A stretch of DNA of 64,000 nucleotides, taken from Macrosoma leucophasiata (taxonomy: Eukaryota > Arthropoda > Insecta > Lepidoptera > Hedylidae). Location of the stretch: NCBI GenBank assembly GCA_036365455.1, contig JAWQUS010000003.1:1322001-1386000 (forward strand), in the 5' to 3' direction. Below are positions 21,070 through 34,900 of this stretch, one piece after another. The notes under the pieces are model-generated. The model saw only the letters and a list, made by a program, of their open reading frames with translations, did no database searches and was not told where the DNA came from. The number at the start of each line of letters is the position of its first letter. Within the stretch, counting starts at the first letter, position 1. Both the position numbers and the translations under genes were made by a program.

Positions 21070-22540
21070 CGAAGGAGGAGACGGACGGAACCAATCAAAT
21101 ACTGCAGTTTATTTGGTTGTGTTTATGAATCCATAAAACCCATACTAAAGAAAAAATCCCTCCTAAGCTAAAGCGCAGTATATTCTGATGAAACTGCAAT
21201 TTAATTGGGAGCTTGACTAAAAAAATATTTATTCAAGGTTTGTAATAAAAACAGTTCGTATGAAGCTATAATATACTGCAATTTAGTTTGTATACTATTG
21301 AAAAGTACTGGCAGAAGCTACTTTCTGAAGTGCAAAATACTGTAGTTTAGTTGGGAAATACTCAATATGTGTGTGTTTTACTGCAAGTTAGTTGGGAATC
21401 TTTCATCATTGAATCTGCGAACACTGTTAGTACACGTCTACATAAGTAACTGTGCCAGAAATTGCGTGTGCCTTATCTTGATAGTGTAGAAATCTGGCAT
21501 TTTAGATTTACAGGTAGGTAGTTCCACCAGCAATCGCAAACAACTATATGCTCTACATCTCTACCATCAATCAATAAATTTTCATGACAATTGTATACCT
21601 TAGCAAAGTAAGTAAAGGGTAAATTAAATATTTTCCGATGACATCACAAACCCGTCGGCCGCACGGTATCGAGCGAGGGTGATATCCCACGGTATTTCCG
21701 TAGCCATTAAACCTGCCTCCAACCACAGCGCATGCGCGGAGTTCAGCCATGCGCGCCCTGTGACATCTGTCAAAAACACTCAGTTCTCTACCACCATCCC
21801 AGCTCCCTTTGACGTCATCGAAACAGTTGGCTATATAATCATTCCGTGTGGAAAAAAACATGTAATTTTCAGGTAATTATCCATTTAAATATTTTCGCTT
21901 AAATTTTTACGCTTCACATTATTTGGTTGAATTACGAAATTGTATCGTAAAAGCCATAATTTGGAATTAACGCAAAAAATAATTAGTAAAATATTTTAAA
22001 ATTTAAATTTGGAATATCTTTTAAAAATAAAAATAGGTGATAATGGCTCACATTGTTATGCAGCCCAGTAAATGTTTTGATGAGTCATATTTTATTCCTA
22101 GTTCTATTTTTAGCTCGTGTTTAGTGATAGAAACATCAATTATTTAATATTGCGCTTGCCTCGTGACCTTTAATCTTAATCGAGTGATGTCTATCTTTTA
22201 ATTGCCACGTCTCGAGCAATTTGTCTCGGGATAATTGAAATTAACATTTTTTATGAACACACCCGAATGCGTATGCGTATAAGAATAGTCTTGTGGCTAA
22301 CTTGTGATATTAGTTATGTATTTTTCGTCTTATTTATTTCTTATACCTAGTACATAACAGTATTAAAATATTATGTTAAAATTATAATTATTGTACCCTT
22401 ATTTGCATGGTTACTTTTAAATATCTGTGTAAAGTATAACTAGGTATCTATTTACCTACTAAGGGATGGTTTAGAAAAAAAACGCAAATATCTTCTAACT
22501 ATAGTTTTAAGTGTACCTACTTGTGTATTCATAGGCAGGT
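21070..22540. other. Intergenic AT-rich DNA; GC-richer promoter- or LTR-like patch at 21650-21860
   Basis: No exon recognised. The patch at 21650-21860 has GCGCATGCGCGGAGTTCAGC and a TATA-like GGCTATATAATC (21830-21841), which could be a retroelement LTR or a promoter. There is no second LTR copy or coding region to decide it. Confidence 0.3.
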
Positions 22541-22544
22541 ATCG

Positions 22545-22675
22545 GATGAGCTGGCGCCGGGACGTAACGAAAGAGATCTACTGCTGGGCCAAAGCCTTCC
22601 CGTAAAAGAGATATGCCACGCTTGGCATGCGGATTGGCGTTCGCAGTGGCGGTAGTTTTATCGCAGGACACTTCT
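22545..22675 (-). repeat. Short RTE-related repeat, partial
   Basis: TACTGCTGGGCCAAAGCCTT and CCACGCTTGGCATGCGGATT are the family's 3' half in inverse orientation. Confidence 0.6.
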
Positions 22676-22699
22676 TTTTTATTTTTTTCTTTCAATAAG

Positions 22700-23010
22700 G
22701 GTCATAGCTCACTACAGCCACCCGGCACCCGACTAGCACCGCCTCGTTTTAAGGTGTCCACCTGTTGTCGACGGGTGGTCCACGGGTGAACGACGCGACG
22801 TTTCTTGTGAACCATTCACGGACCGCGCGCGGTCCACTTGGGAATAGTGAGTTGGCAATGCAAAGTCAACGCAAGACAAGCTAGTGGTCACCGAGTGATC
22901 AACTACCGTCCGCGCGTGGACCGCGCGCCGCCGGCGCGTTTACAGCTGCGGTCGAGGCGATACGAAGCGAGTTGATTTAATGAGCGCAGACCGCTCGAGG
23001 CGGTCGGGCG
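22700..23010. repeat. GC-rich CGCGCG patch, possible MITE
   Basis: Unlike the AT-rich surroundings it contains GGACCGCGCGCGGTCC (a perfect palindrome, about 22821-22836) and GTGGACCGCGCGCCG. It may be part of a GC-rich MITE like that at 38663-39058. No clear ends. Confidence 0.4.
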
Positions 23011-23149
23011 CTGATCGGGAACGCGTGTCGCCAATTGTACCATATAGCCAACCTTTTATTTTTGGAAAGCAAACAGAGAAAACACAACAGCATTATATAT
23101 TAGTATCCAACAACAAATATTCCACATCGACGATTGATCATTTTACTGA

Positions 23150-23408
23150 TGGTAGAGCTCCAGTGACGGAGCTCGCGGGCGTATGCACCACCGCATTACC
23201 TAATATACTTGCCCCTAAATGGTAGTGTTCAGCACTATTGTGTTCCGGTTAGTAATTTCCGGCACAGAGGCATAACACCTTAGGCCTCAGGAGTGGTAAC
23301 GCATCTGAATTTTGACCTTGGCCTTTGTGTGGGTGTCTTTAGGCTGCAGTCATCACTTAACATCAATGTGAACTCCATGCTTGTTTGCCACTTCCATTAC
23401 TACATAAA
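23150..23408 (+). repeat. GTAGAGCTC-family SINE-like repeat
   Basis: GATGGTAGAGCTCCAGTGAC to TTGCCACTTCCATTACTACA, with a small deletion in the middle. Confidence 0.75.
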
Positions 23409-23411
23409 ATA

Positions 23412-23890
23412 AACGACCTTAGGAAGAAGACTTCGACTTATTTCGGGCCTGTAGAGCGTTATTTCTTTCACGCCTTACCTATGTGACGTTTTGATTAAGT
23501 ATTGACCAATAGCGGGTTTTTACTGGTGGTAGAGTTCCAGTGTAGGAGCTCGAGGGCGTAGGTACTACTGCATTACCTAATTTATCTGCCGCTATAGTGT
23601 TCAGCATCATCGTGTTCCGGTTGGATGGCAACTGTAACTAAAATGAGACACAACATCTAAGGTCTGAGGGGTAGCAACGCATCTGCATTTTGACCTCTCA
23701 TTCTGTGGTTACCTATAGGCTGCAGTCATCGCTTAACATCAATATGAACTGCATGCTTGTTTGCCACCTCCATTACATTAAACAAATAGTGGACTACCAG
23801 TGATTACGTAGGCAGTGTGCAGTGTGTCAGAGATAAGTCTACAAAGTTGAAACTAGCCTATCGTCTTTTTCGTAGGCTCGATGTGCAATA
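23412..23890. mobile_element. Palindromic MITE split by a SINE-like repeat
   Basis: Left half ATCGACCTT-type start to about 23521; right half GATTACGTAGGCAGTGTGCA to CTCGATGTGCAATATTAATT. Between them sits a divergent SINE-like copy at 23522-23777, which therefore inserted later. Confidence 0.7.
23522..23777 (+). repeat. SINE-like repeat, GTAGAGTTCCAGTGTAGGAG subfamily
   Basis: Differs from the main family at the head (GAGTTCCAGTGTAGGAGC) and in the CATCTAAGGTCTGAGGGGTAG part. Members of this subfamily also occur at 27997-28262 and 61232-61462. Confidence 0.7.
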
Positions 23891-24128
23891 TTAATTGATA
23901 GATAAACTACACACCACATGTCTACTTATGTCGTAAACGTAACAACGATAAGGCTTTCCAATCCTATGGTTGCATTTTACGAAAATTAAGACGAATAGAT
24001 ATTAACTGAACGTGAATGGATAAAGGTTTCTTTAACGATTTTTCTAATTGGTGAATGAAACCTAATCAAACCCGTAACCCACCGTAGCTTTTGTATTTGT
24101 TTTAATACATAAACTTCAAAATATTTAG

Positions 24129-24370
24129 TATAGGTCGCGCCACGTAAAAAGAACGCTGGAAGAAAGTAGAAGGGATGTGTTCGCGCATCGGTACACTCGC
24201 GCACGAAAGTACTAGCCCTATTGGTTTATTTTTGATCTAGCTTTCGCTTGCGGTTTCGTGTATTGGTAGGCAGATTGAAAACTATATTACATAGAATAAC
24301 ATAAAATGAAATAAAAACACATGACGCGCAGCTTGACCGCCAGCGTTCTTTTTACCTGGCGCGACCTATA
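24129..24370. mobile_element. MITE with 31-bp TATAGGTCGCGCC inverted repeats
   Basis: TATAGGTCGCGCCACGTAAA at the left and TTTACCTGGCGCGACCTATA at the right; arms are 31 bp with one mismatch. About 240 bp with TA borders. Confidence 0.8.
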
Positions 24371-24439
24371 CGAAAAGTGATAAACATAATTTAGTTTACT
24401 ACGTACACTTAAATATGTACGAATGTGTGTGTATATGTA

Positions 24440-24627
24440 AATTCCTACTATATAATATTATAAATGCGAAAGTAACTCTGTCTGTCTGTCTGTTACCTTT
24501 TTTTAACGTCCAAATGACTGAACCGATTTTAATGAAATTTGGTACAGAGATAGAGTTGACTCTGAGAAAGAACATAGGCTACTTTTTAAACGACATCCAC
24601 GCGGGCGAAGCCGCGGGCAACAGCTAG
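24440..24627 (+). repeat. Dispersed (GTCT)n ... ACCGATTTTAATG repeat, copy 2
   Basis: Full copy ending CACGCGGGCGAAGCCGCGGG then CAACAGCTAGT. Confidence 0.75.
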
Positions 24628-24876
24628 TCATAAATATTTAAAAATCAGTATAACCCTATTTCACGACGGTATTTCGGAAAGGATAGGTAAATATATGCAT
24701 TATTTCGTTACGTATCGTTACAATTGGTGAGTCTATTACCATTCATTAGGGTAATTACCAAAACTCCGACGATGCCTCTAAAAAACTTCCTCTAATGGAA
24801 AAAATATAAATACTTCCTAGCGTAGCGAGGACCTGCTACGTTACACAAAAACTACACAACGCCCAGTGTCACAGTG

Positions 24877-25590
24877 TAGCGTAGCAGCCTGCTACCCTAC
24901 ACAGCGACACTACACCCGTGATGTCAACGACAGCAGTGATTTTGACAGACCACTTTCCATTGCTTTTGTCGTAAAATGATGGTAATTATCACGTGCTGTT
25001 CAAACAGTAATGTACACCAAAATGGCTATCGAAATTATGTCAACCGAAATACATGATATGCCTTTTGCTACGCTACGCTAGAGTTTCACAGCGACAATAC
25101 ACCCGGGATGTTAGCGTAGCAGCAGTGGTCTACTACGCCACAACAGAGCTACACAGCCACATTACATCCGGGGTGTCAGTGTAGCAGCAGTGACCTGCTA
25201 CGCTTCATCAGAGCTACACAGCCACACTACACCCGGGGTGTCAGCGTAGCAGCAGTGACCTGCTACACCAGAGCTACACAGCCACACTACACCCGGGGTG
25301 TCAGCGTAGCAGTAGTGATCTGCTTCGCTTCATTAGAGTTACACAGCCACACTACACCCGGGGTGTCAGCGTAGCAGCAGTGACCTGCTACGCTACAGTG
25401 ACATTTCATCCGCGTATAAGATTCATTTGCGGATGAATTGTCACCTAAGTCCACCAGAGCTACACAGCGACAATACACCCTGGATGATAGCGTAGCAGCA
25501 GTGGCCTACTACGCCACACCAAAGTTACACAGCCATACTACACCCAGGATCTTGACGTAGCACCTGTAGCCTGCTACGCTACACCACACT
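24877..25590. repeat. 65-bp tandem array with an embedded hairpin
   Basis: Repeats of ACAGCCACACTACACCCGGG then GTGTCAGCGTAGCAGCAGTG start at 25088, 25153, 25218, 25278, 25343, 25464 and 25529, with a weaker unit at 24901. Spacing is 65 except 60 once and 121 where a 56-bp hairpin insert (25398-25444) lies. GCTACGCTAC and GTAGCGTAGC motifs make each unit partly self-complementary. Confidence 0.85.
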
Positions 25591-25885
25591 ACAGGGCAGT
25601 TGAATCTCATGATTTTAGGGAAGTCGTAGTGGCTTACTAAAACACAGCTACACTGTACTACATCTTTTTTAAAGTTTCAACAGTTATAACTCTGTGGTGG
25701 TGTAAGTACATTTTATAAGTTTGTATGTTGAAATAACTTTTCCGCCTCTGACGTAGGTTTTCGTTATTACAATCGTGCAGTTCTTATCGACAGTGATAAA
25801 TGATAACTGATAATATTTTAATACATAAGGTTAAGTCGATTAGAGGATGGTTGCCGCACGTGTACGTTTGTAAACATTCACCAAA

Positions 25886-26075
25886 TAAAATCCTTTTTTT
25901 ATGTAATGCAAGTGGCAAACAAGCATGCAGTTCACATTGATGTAAAGTGATGACTGCAGCCTATAGGCACCCACACAAAGACCAAGGTCAAATTTTGTAA
26001 ATGGGTCTTTTTGTGTAAATGTCTATAGGCTGCAGTCATCGACTGGCTGCAGTAATCACTTATTTTTATGTAATT
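25886..26075. repeat. GTAGAGCTC-family fragments, head to head
   Basis: An inverted-orientation part (TGTAATGCAAGTGGCAAACA, GACTGCAGCCTATAGGCACC) is followed by the same region in direct orientation (GTCTATAGGCTGCAGTCATC). The two can pair as a foldback. Confidence 0.65.
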
Positions 26076-26079
26076 TGTT

Positions 26080-27640
26080 CTTATTTTATTTTTTAATTTT
26101 CGGAGAAGCTCTTGTGTGTCCTTTCTGAGGGCAAGATTTACAGATCGCTCTACGACTTTACTTTGACTTGGGTCGTATTTTCAACGTTTATTTTATTTCA
26201 TAGACCCGTTTAACTCGTATTTTACTTTACTTTTTTTATTTTTTACTCAGTAAGGATGTCCTTCTTAGAGTGTTTTGTCTGTTAAACAGAATAAGCTTTG
26301 CAACTTCTCCAAGTCGAAGTAAAATCGAAAAAGGTACAAGGTAAAACGTATTAGAAATATTATCTAGGGAACCTAAAGAACATTTTCTGGTACGTAAATT
26401 ATTTTTAAATCACCGGAATAAAAATCGTCTTTCCTAACAACAGTAGAAGCACTCCATACTTAAGTTCCATTTCAAACTTTTTATTCCGGAGAGTTAAAAA
26501 TATTTTAAGTATCAGGAAATGTTGGTTAGGTTCACTGGATAATATTTCCATGCTGTTTTACCGTGTACCTTTTTAAATTTTTTTCTGTACAAATCTTGCC
26601 ATGATCCTTTCAACTTAATCAACGCAGTATTTTGAAGAATATTGGTTTTTACTGACAGACAGACAACAAACACCGAACACCCTACAAAAGGTTCCTTCGT
26701 GACCCTAAAAACCAACTCGTGCCGGTTTTTTCTTAGATATTCTCTATTTGTTATGCACAGACGTATCAAGACATTCCAATCTCTATAAAATGTATGCTAA
26801 GTATCCAGAACACAGGGCTCGGCTGAAAAACAGTAATCAATACTAAGGTACAGAATTCCGACACGAATCGCAGGTCGGCCCACCTTTTTTATTAACCAAT
26901 AAACAACATAATACCCAGTTCTAAACAAGCGTTCGTTTTCAAATAGGTTTTTACATGTTTAAGGGGCGATATATTTACTAACTAGCTTTTGCCAGAGAAT
27001 TAAAACGTTTGTGCTTTTTCTTTTAGACACGTATATTCAGGGAACTCGCAGCTAATCCAAAATCAATCAAATAAAGCTCTTATTATCACGGCTTTTATTA
27101 TAGGGCCCATATGGACAAGCGGACAGTTCCTTGATAGTTCTTAAATATACTTAATGTGTTCACATGAATAGTAAGGGACTTTATAGAGGCATCTACACCA
27201 AAAACATAGGTCCAAAACTATAATGTGAGAAAATATATTTAAACAACTGTTCGAAAAAGATTCCCAGTGTCGATCCTTGTTGCGAAGAGTTAGGGTAAAA
27301 TTCACAGACCACACACATCACTGCACAACGGTAGAGGAACCAGTGTGGACTGTATCCATAGGTCACTGGTTCATATCCGGCTCGAAGGACCAATGTACAA
27401 ACCGACAGACAGACGGTTGATAACCACGGCAGTACTGTGAGAGGGATTAATAATAATATAACTCGTCACAGCACATAAAAAGTTTTTTATTCAATGTTTA
27501 GTTGAGAAATATACAAGATTGCCACAAATTCTCAATTCCAACTACCTTATAATACCGTTTACAATGATTAAGGGGGTTAGTATACATACAGTTTAAATTG
27601 ATATAATCAATGTATCAATTGTTATTTCCGCTTTAATTTA
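26080..27640. other. Upstream region of Vps13, no gene recognised
   Basis: AT-rich, no strong repeat recognised. The Vps13 promoter and any leader exon are expected near its right end; no transcription start can be placed. Confidence 0.4.
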
Positions 27641-27706
27641 TTTTATGTAATTTGGCCTATCACAAGAAAATTACACCCAGGAACTTGGACACAAGACACC
27701 GGCACG

Positions 27707-30700
27707 ATGTTCGAGGGCGCAGTCGCCGGCATCCTGAACCGCCTGCTGGGGAAATACGTACAGGACCTGGACACGGAGAACCTGAACGTCGGCATCTTCT
27801 CCGGTAATGTCAACCTGCAGGACCTCAAGCTAAAACCAGAAGCTTTGGTGAGTGGCGTTCCTAAATGAACAATCATTGTCCCTGGTCCACACGGTAGCGA
27901 CTTCAATCGATGCCGACTCGCGAAAGACATCAACTGCTGGACAAAGCCTGCCCCAAAGATGCCCACAACAGTTGTGCGTCATTTAGGGAGAATGTTTTTT
28001 TTTATGTTACAAAGGTGGCAAAGTGGTTAAGTGATAACTGTAGCTTATAGACACCCACAGAAAGACCAGAGGTAAAAAAGCAGATGCGTTGCCACCTCTG
28101 AGACCTTAGATGTTGTGTCTCCTTGATAGTTATTACGAGGCCATACATTACCATTTAACCGGACCACGATAGTGCTGAACACTATCATTTAGCGGCAGAT
28201 AAAATAGGTAATGCGGTGGTGCCTACGTCCTCCAGCTCCTACACTGGAACTCTACCGCCAGTAAAAAAAATATGCCTTAATCGCCACGCTTGGCAGACGG
28301 TTTTATCGCAGTACGCTTCTGTCTATCCCGCGTTGTTATTTTTAGTACCGACCTATTGGAATGGTTTGACCACCATTTTTTGGTTGACTGACTGCTCTAG
28401 TAAAAGAATTCTTTTCCAGTAGAATTTAAAAGATTCTTCCGCTAGTGGGCGGTGGGGTCGTCACATCCCGACGCTAGAACTATAATGCTTAAACGCTGTA
28501 GAAAACAAAGTAAATGTATGGGTCATAATTAACAAGAAATTCCACTAACTTGCTTTGTTTTCTCTAGTGTTCATCAAAATAGAGTTATTTAATGTCCTAA
28601 AGTAATTCCATAAAAACGATATGTTACGTTCCGCAGTACGAACTTGATCTACCGATCGACGTGAAAATCGGGACAATTGGGCGCATCAATCTCCAGATAC
28701 CATGGGCTGGTATTTATACGCAGCCAGTGGTCGTCCACATCGAGGACGTGCTAGTCCTCGTAGGCCCAGCGATATCCAATAGTTACTTTGACCCTGAGAG
28801 GGAGAAGAGACTAACAAGGGCTGCAAAACGGAAGATACTCCAAGATCTGGAAGCTGAGAGTGAAATCTTGAAGGGGCCGCAAAATTTCTTTGAGAATCTA
28901 TTCACGGCTATAGTGAACAACCTTCAGATTTATGTAAGGAATGTTCACGTGAGGTATGAGGACTCTATCAGCTCGAAGGATGGACCGTTAGCGTGCGGGT
29001 TGTGTTTGCAGAGTTTGTCCATTGAGACTACTAACAGGTGAGTCAGATTTTAATCGACTAAATCATTTTTTGGATTTTGTACCCTACAAGAATCCCTTAC
29101 AGTTTCGCCATATCCGCAGATCTATGCTCAGAGACTCTTATGGCTGAATACTTAAGCGACTCAAAATTTTAAGCAACCCTCAATTAATATAAGCTATCTT
29201 TGTTGTTTGATGTTTTATAGAGACAGAAGACTTTTAGATCCCACTTAGATTTAAGTTACGTTTGAGTAATTGCCCCAATGTTCTAGAAAACAGTAGTTTA
29301 GTAAATAAACGTAGTTAACTATGCGAAAAAAATTGTTTAATATGTTTTTTTTATATTATCTTATGTTACTTCCCCTATGTATAAAGTAGGGATGTTATGT
29401 TTTTGGCGCGCAACCCATAGTGTGAGATATCGTTGTAGGTCTTTATATTGTGAGTTTGTAAATAACACCTTTCGATAAAAGGATCAATTTGTTTGAGCCT
29501 TTGTTTTGATATTGCATTTCTGTTTTGAAATAATGTGATAATTAACATCGTTTTAGTAAAACAGCAATGTATTGCAAAATGACTTGAATTAATTTGCCGC
29601 TGAAATACCCAATAAGCCCTTTGATTACCCTTCTCACCAGTAAATGGAAGGCTTCAGTGACGCCAGTGAACGCATCAACGGTGTACCAGATGATGCGCAT
29701 CGAGTCCCTCTCCCTGTACTGGAACCCCAACGCCACAGCCCTGGATGACACGGAGACGGCTCACATCACACCGATGCAGTATTACAATTGGAAACATTAC
29801 ATGCTGACTGGACTGGATAAGTTCTCTATGCATCACGAGGACTTTGAGTTCTGTGAGTGTTTGGATGTTCAATTCTAACAGATTCTTAACACTTATGTGC
29901 AGACTAGGGAACATTGGCATAGGACTACGAAAACTAGAAAATCGGGTTGATTTTTGAAATAATTTTACCTATGATATAGTCACAAAGCCTTTTACTGAAA
30001 AGGCCTGCCAAACTCCGAAATAAATTTCCTTTTTCGGCCTTTGATTAATATTTTTTGCCTTATCTAGAAGGATCTACATAACTTTTTAATCATAACATCA
30101 AACGTCTAATTTAAGTTAAATAAACTGTTTCGTATTAGCCAGACTCACTTATGTCTGATTTTTTGAAAAACATATAAAAAATGTGTTATGTATTAAAAAC
30201 CACAAGAAAACACTGAAGGGGCTGAAGGCGCTAGTTCGCCCGCTGAATCCAAGGCAGAAGGTTTGAAATCATATCGAAGATTTTCATTAGATGTAAAAAA
30301 CATCAATTATCCCTACTCCCTACTAATATTATAAATGCGAAAGTAACTCTGTCTGTCTGTTTGTCTGTTACCTTTTCACGTCCAAACGACTGAACCGATT
30401 TCAATGAAATTTGGTAGAGCTGACTTTGAGAAAGAACATAGGCTACTTAGTTATTTATAGAACGACATCCACGCGGGCGGAGCCGCGGGAAACAGCTAGT
30501 TTGAAATAAAACGTCTGACTAATCAAACCCTGATTTCATGAATGTACCTTGTTTGTTAGGCGCGTTCATGACAAACGTTCTTCATTCCTTTTAGTATTGA
30601 GACCGGTGACGTGCAAAGTGAAGGTGCTGATCAATCGTTCTGGAGAAGCCAGGGTACCTCGACTGCTGCTAGACGCTGTGATCCAGGACAGCGCGCTGCA

Positions 30701-31964
30701 GCTGTCTCGACGACAGTACCTCTCCATTGACAACTTGCTGACGTCCTTCCAGCGGATTACTCTTAACAGGTTAGAACAACTTAAAGGATATAGAACTTTA
30801 GAATAATACTTTAGTTAATGAAACTCACTCAGCCACGTGATATGCAAGGTGAAATACATTTTTTAATGTCATGAAGTGGGAAACAAACATACAGTTTACA
30901 TTGATGGTAAGTAATACTGTGGCCTATAAACATCTACATGAAACCAGATATCTCAATATACATGCATTGCCACTCCAAAGAAAAAGAAGAAAGGTATAAG
31001 ATGTTATGCCTCTGTGCCGGAAATAACACGGCCGTACCACCGTTACCACTTGACCGGAAGACGATAGGAGTCGACGCTACCATTTATCGGCAAGTAGAGC
31101 TCCGTCACTGGATAACTACCAACAGTGAAATCCGGTTTTGTTTCGCACCTGCAAATTGTAGACTGAGTGTCCCTTCGCAGTGTTTTCTCGGATCAACAGT
31201 ACCTATGAAGTTCTTTGAAATTGGTGTAAGAAGACCTTCAGTCCTAGCAGCCTGCTTGTAACTGTACATTCTACCAGGTGGCTCATTCATAAGTTTGTCT
31301 ATCAACTTTTTTGACAACCCAGTTGGTGCAGTGGCGTGTCATGACCTGCTACTCCTGCTAGCAACTAATGATTCTCGGATCAAACGAGGATCGTAAGTTG
31401 CTACCATGTAATTCATTAATCAGTTGGTCTATTAACCTTTTTGACAACCTTACCGCTGCATTACCCAGCGGTAATGCAGCGGTAAGTAATGACCGCTTGA
31501 TCCGAGGGTCGCGGGTTCAGATCCTCGCACCGGGACAAATATTTGAATGCCCTACAGATATTTGTTTCGGCTCTAGATGTTTGCGTATGAGCTTAGTGTG
31601 TACAACGGAACCGCACTCACAACACACACCTAGTGTGAGGCTGTGAGTATAAGCGTATGTTCCTGAGTTCTTAAAGTATGAACCTTTCAGAAAATACCGC
31701 CACCTCCATCCGGGTGTGCCCTTATCTAAAGACATGAAGAAATGGTGGCGGTACGCCTACAACGTGGTCGTGGAACAACGTGTCAGGCCGTACACGTGGG
31801 CAGCCATCAGGAAACACCGAGAAAACTACGACGCTTACAAACAGACGTACAAAAGTACACTTCGCAGTCCAAATGATACGGAGCTGAAGTTGGATCTGCA
31901 GAAGTGCGAAGACAATCTGCCGATTATATCTGTTGTGATCGCGAGGGAACAGGCCAAGTTTGAG
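27707..31964 (+). CDS. Vps13: Vps13 exons 1-5: chorein N-terminal region
   Basis: Exons: 27707-27847, 28637-29037, 29641-29852, 30595-30769, 31691-31964. Exon 1 gives the 47-residue chorein start and ends TTG|GTGAGT. Exon 2 continues YELDLPIDVKIG, PWAGIYTQPVVVHIEDV, and FENLFTAIVNNLQIYVRNVHVRYED, the conserved Vps13 signature. Exon 3 has ESLSLYWNPNA. Exon 4 has LSRRQYLSIDNLLTSFQRI. Exon 5 has the aromatic block KKWWRYAYNVVVEQRVRPYTW followed by IRKHRENYDAYKQTYK, also conserved in VPS13A. Junction codons split in phases 0, 2, 1, 2 and 0 and each restores a residue. In the family this part acts at the donor membrane, often the ER. Confidence 0.93.
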
Positions 31965-34900
31965 GTGAGTTTGTATATTGGTGGTAACTTTGTGAGAGAC
32001 CAAAGGAAAATAATATATGTAATGATGGTAACAAATAATCATTGTTGATGCTGTTCCTGTGGATCTACTCAATAAACGGATGACAGTAGCAAATGCGTTG
32101 CCACTTTGCCACTCATGCGGACCATACATTCAAAATGTAGATTAATTTGTGAATTGGGTGTTTAATAATACTCATTTTTAGAGCGGTCCATAATGTTTGT
32201 CATTGAAAGTAAATTGAAAATACACTTAGGACCTTTTAATTAAGAGACCTAAACAAAAATCAAATTGCTTGGAGTGAATCGGTTAAATATGTTTTACAAA
32301 TAAGAATTATTAAATAACATAAAATTACTTTTCCAAAACTTATTTACAGCTCCTAGCCCAAGAGCCAGAGCGTATAGAACTTGTAGAAACAGAATTTGAC
32401 TGGTGGAAGCCTACTAGCTCCGACACCGAAAGTGACTCTGAGGGTGAGATGAAAGGCAGAGTGGAGTTGTGCGTGAAGACCGAAAGGAGTAAGAGTTTGT
32501 GGAGTCATCTCTCTAGCCCTGAGAAGAAGAGAGTCTGTGAACTAATTGGATACGTCGAGGGTGCGCCTCGTCAGGATAAATCTAAGCAGTATATTGGTGA
32601 GTTTAATTTTACATAACTAGCTATCAAAACTGTACTTTACCAAAGGAATCATCACGATAAATGAATACATTTATCGTGATGATTTACTTTTTAGACCGAT
32701 CCGGACCGAGATGTATGCAATTTTTTTTAAATGACTTATGTAGTCGGCTCGTTACGAGAAAGGGGTCTCAAAAAAGGGGGGGGAAAACAGAATTGTCTGC
32801 GGGTCCGATCCTCAGCTTAGGGCGTTGTTGGGGAGTTAAGACATATGCGATTAGGACTTTTGCTCTAGATATTGATTGGTAGCATAGAGCAACGCCGGAG
32901 GGGAGGAGCCATAGCGTATATTAGCGATGCAAAACAGTCATTTTTTGCGGGGGGAAATGCGTGAGCACACACGCACACTACAAAAATCGTCTATTACTTA
33001 CAAAACTCACACCTTGACTTTAACAAAATACAGAAACAATTTCACACACACAATTAATCATATAGGCGACAGGTATAGGCCCATTTGGGCTTGTACTTTG
33101 ACAGAGGGGAAAGCCTGCATATAGCTACTCCCCTCCGGTGTTGCTCTACGGTTGGTAGTAACCGAATAACAATCACGCGGGTCGTGCTAGAGTCTCCTTA
33201 AATGAAATTAAATGGTCCTTTCGAATGAATAATATGGATACTTGAGCCTTCATAAATTTAATTTTCTAATATTGCTGTTTTTAGAACACAAGCTGAACTT
33301 GACTCTGGCGAACTGTTCCTTGACGCTCATGAACAGAAACAAGGAAGTGCTGGTGGTGACTCTCTCTCAACTGCTCGCGTCCTTGGAGACCAGACCCTCG
33401 GCCAAGGCTTACAAGGTAATGTGTGAAAATGTGCGGACATTTATACAATTTGAACACCAGATGTGTTTCCACTTTTTATTATGCTTCCAATCTTCTTGAG
33501 CTGTCAAAGTCAAAAATGATACTAAAACACATCGTTTATCTTAGCCCTAAACATCCATAAGCCATGTCACCTACGAAATGTTATCTTTAAACTTAAGGAT
33601 TAAAAATAGAAATGTTTTGTCTTAATTGATACTTAGTCATGGTTTTTTTCATCGGCAGGTTTTTTTATGCAATGGAAGTGGCAAACAAGCATGCAGTTCA
33701 CATTTATGTTAGTGATGCCTGCAGCCTATAGACACCCACACTAAGACTAAGGTCGAAATGCAGATTGCGTTACCACTCCTGGGGCCTAAGGTGTTATGTC
33801 CCTGTGCCGGAAATTACAGGGCCGTACATTACCACCTGACCGGAACACGGTAGTGCTGAACACTACCATTTAGCTGCAGATATATTAGGTAATGCGGTGG
33901 TACCTACACCCTCGAGCTCCGTCACTGGAGCTCTACCACCAGTAGAAGTATAAGGTACCATGCTCATTTGCTCGATAATACCTTGTTTTACTTTTCTATC
34001 TGCAGGTGTCATGCCGAGCGGAATGTATAGTGATTGAAGGTTTGTCGTCGGATGGAGAACTGGTCCCGATGGTGACGGTGGAGCGAGGGACGGCCATCAC
34101 TGCCACCAACCTCTTGGCCATTGACATTGAGAAGAATCCCGCCAACAGCGAGGCTGATTACGGCATCTGCTGCTTGATGGAGCCACTTGAGATGCTTTAT
34201 GTCGAGGTTTGTGATATTTCTTTTTGTCGTGGCATAGTCTTTTAGTGTTGTTTGTGTTAGTACAAGAAATGCGCTTGAAAATTACATAATAATATTTACA
34301 AAGGTTTTAATAAAAAAAAATGGTTATTTAGGTACCATTATCATCACTGCTTAAAGACATCCATTGCTGGACCCTGGCATCCCCCGGTGATTCTAAGCAT
34401 TCCCAGCCCCGTTACCTTGACCGGTACCGATACCACATTCGTGATGCAGGTCTCGGGCACTGCGTAGAGCTACTCCTTCTCCCACAGGAGACGTGAGGTC
34501 CTCGTGTATGGAAGCCACGAAGATCGTGAAATTAATTTCGTCCTTTTCTTTTCCCCTTTTGTACTCTACTCCTTTTCAAGACTAAGAAGCAACTAAATTA
34601 AATACTCTTTATGTACATTGTTTTGTCTGTTGAAATAGCAACTACTCCAGGGTTAATTTACGTCGATAAAAGAGGGTTAAGAGGGTTCATGTTCAGCACA
34701 TCTAATTTATATATATATATATGTATATATATATACATATTTTATGGCTTCAGCAGTTCCTTACTCAATGACAAACCATCAATGTGAACTGTGAATGTGT
34801 TAAAACCACCTACATCAATAATTTCAGGGAATGACTACCGAGCTTCCTTTTAAATGCAAATTTAAAGGGAGTTTTACGAATGTGTAGGGGCATCATGTTC

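Noticed and set aside
21571..21876. Overlapping frames at a GC-richer patch with a TATA-like motif
   Set aside because: No family motif, splice context or second LTR; kept only as an unassigned patch.
25088..25590. Regular direct repeats resembling a CRISPR array
   Set aside because: Units are contiguous 65-bp tandem repeats without unique spacers, in an insect-like genome; no Cas genes.
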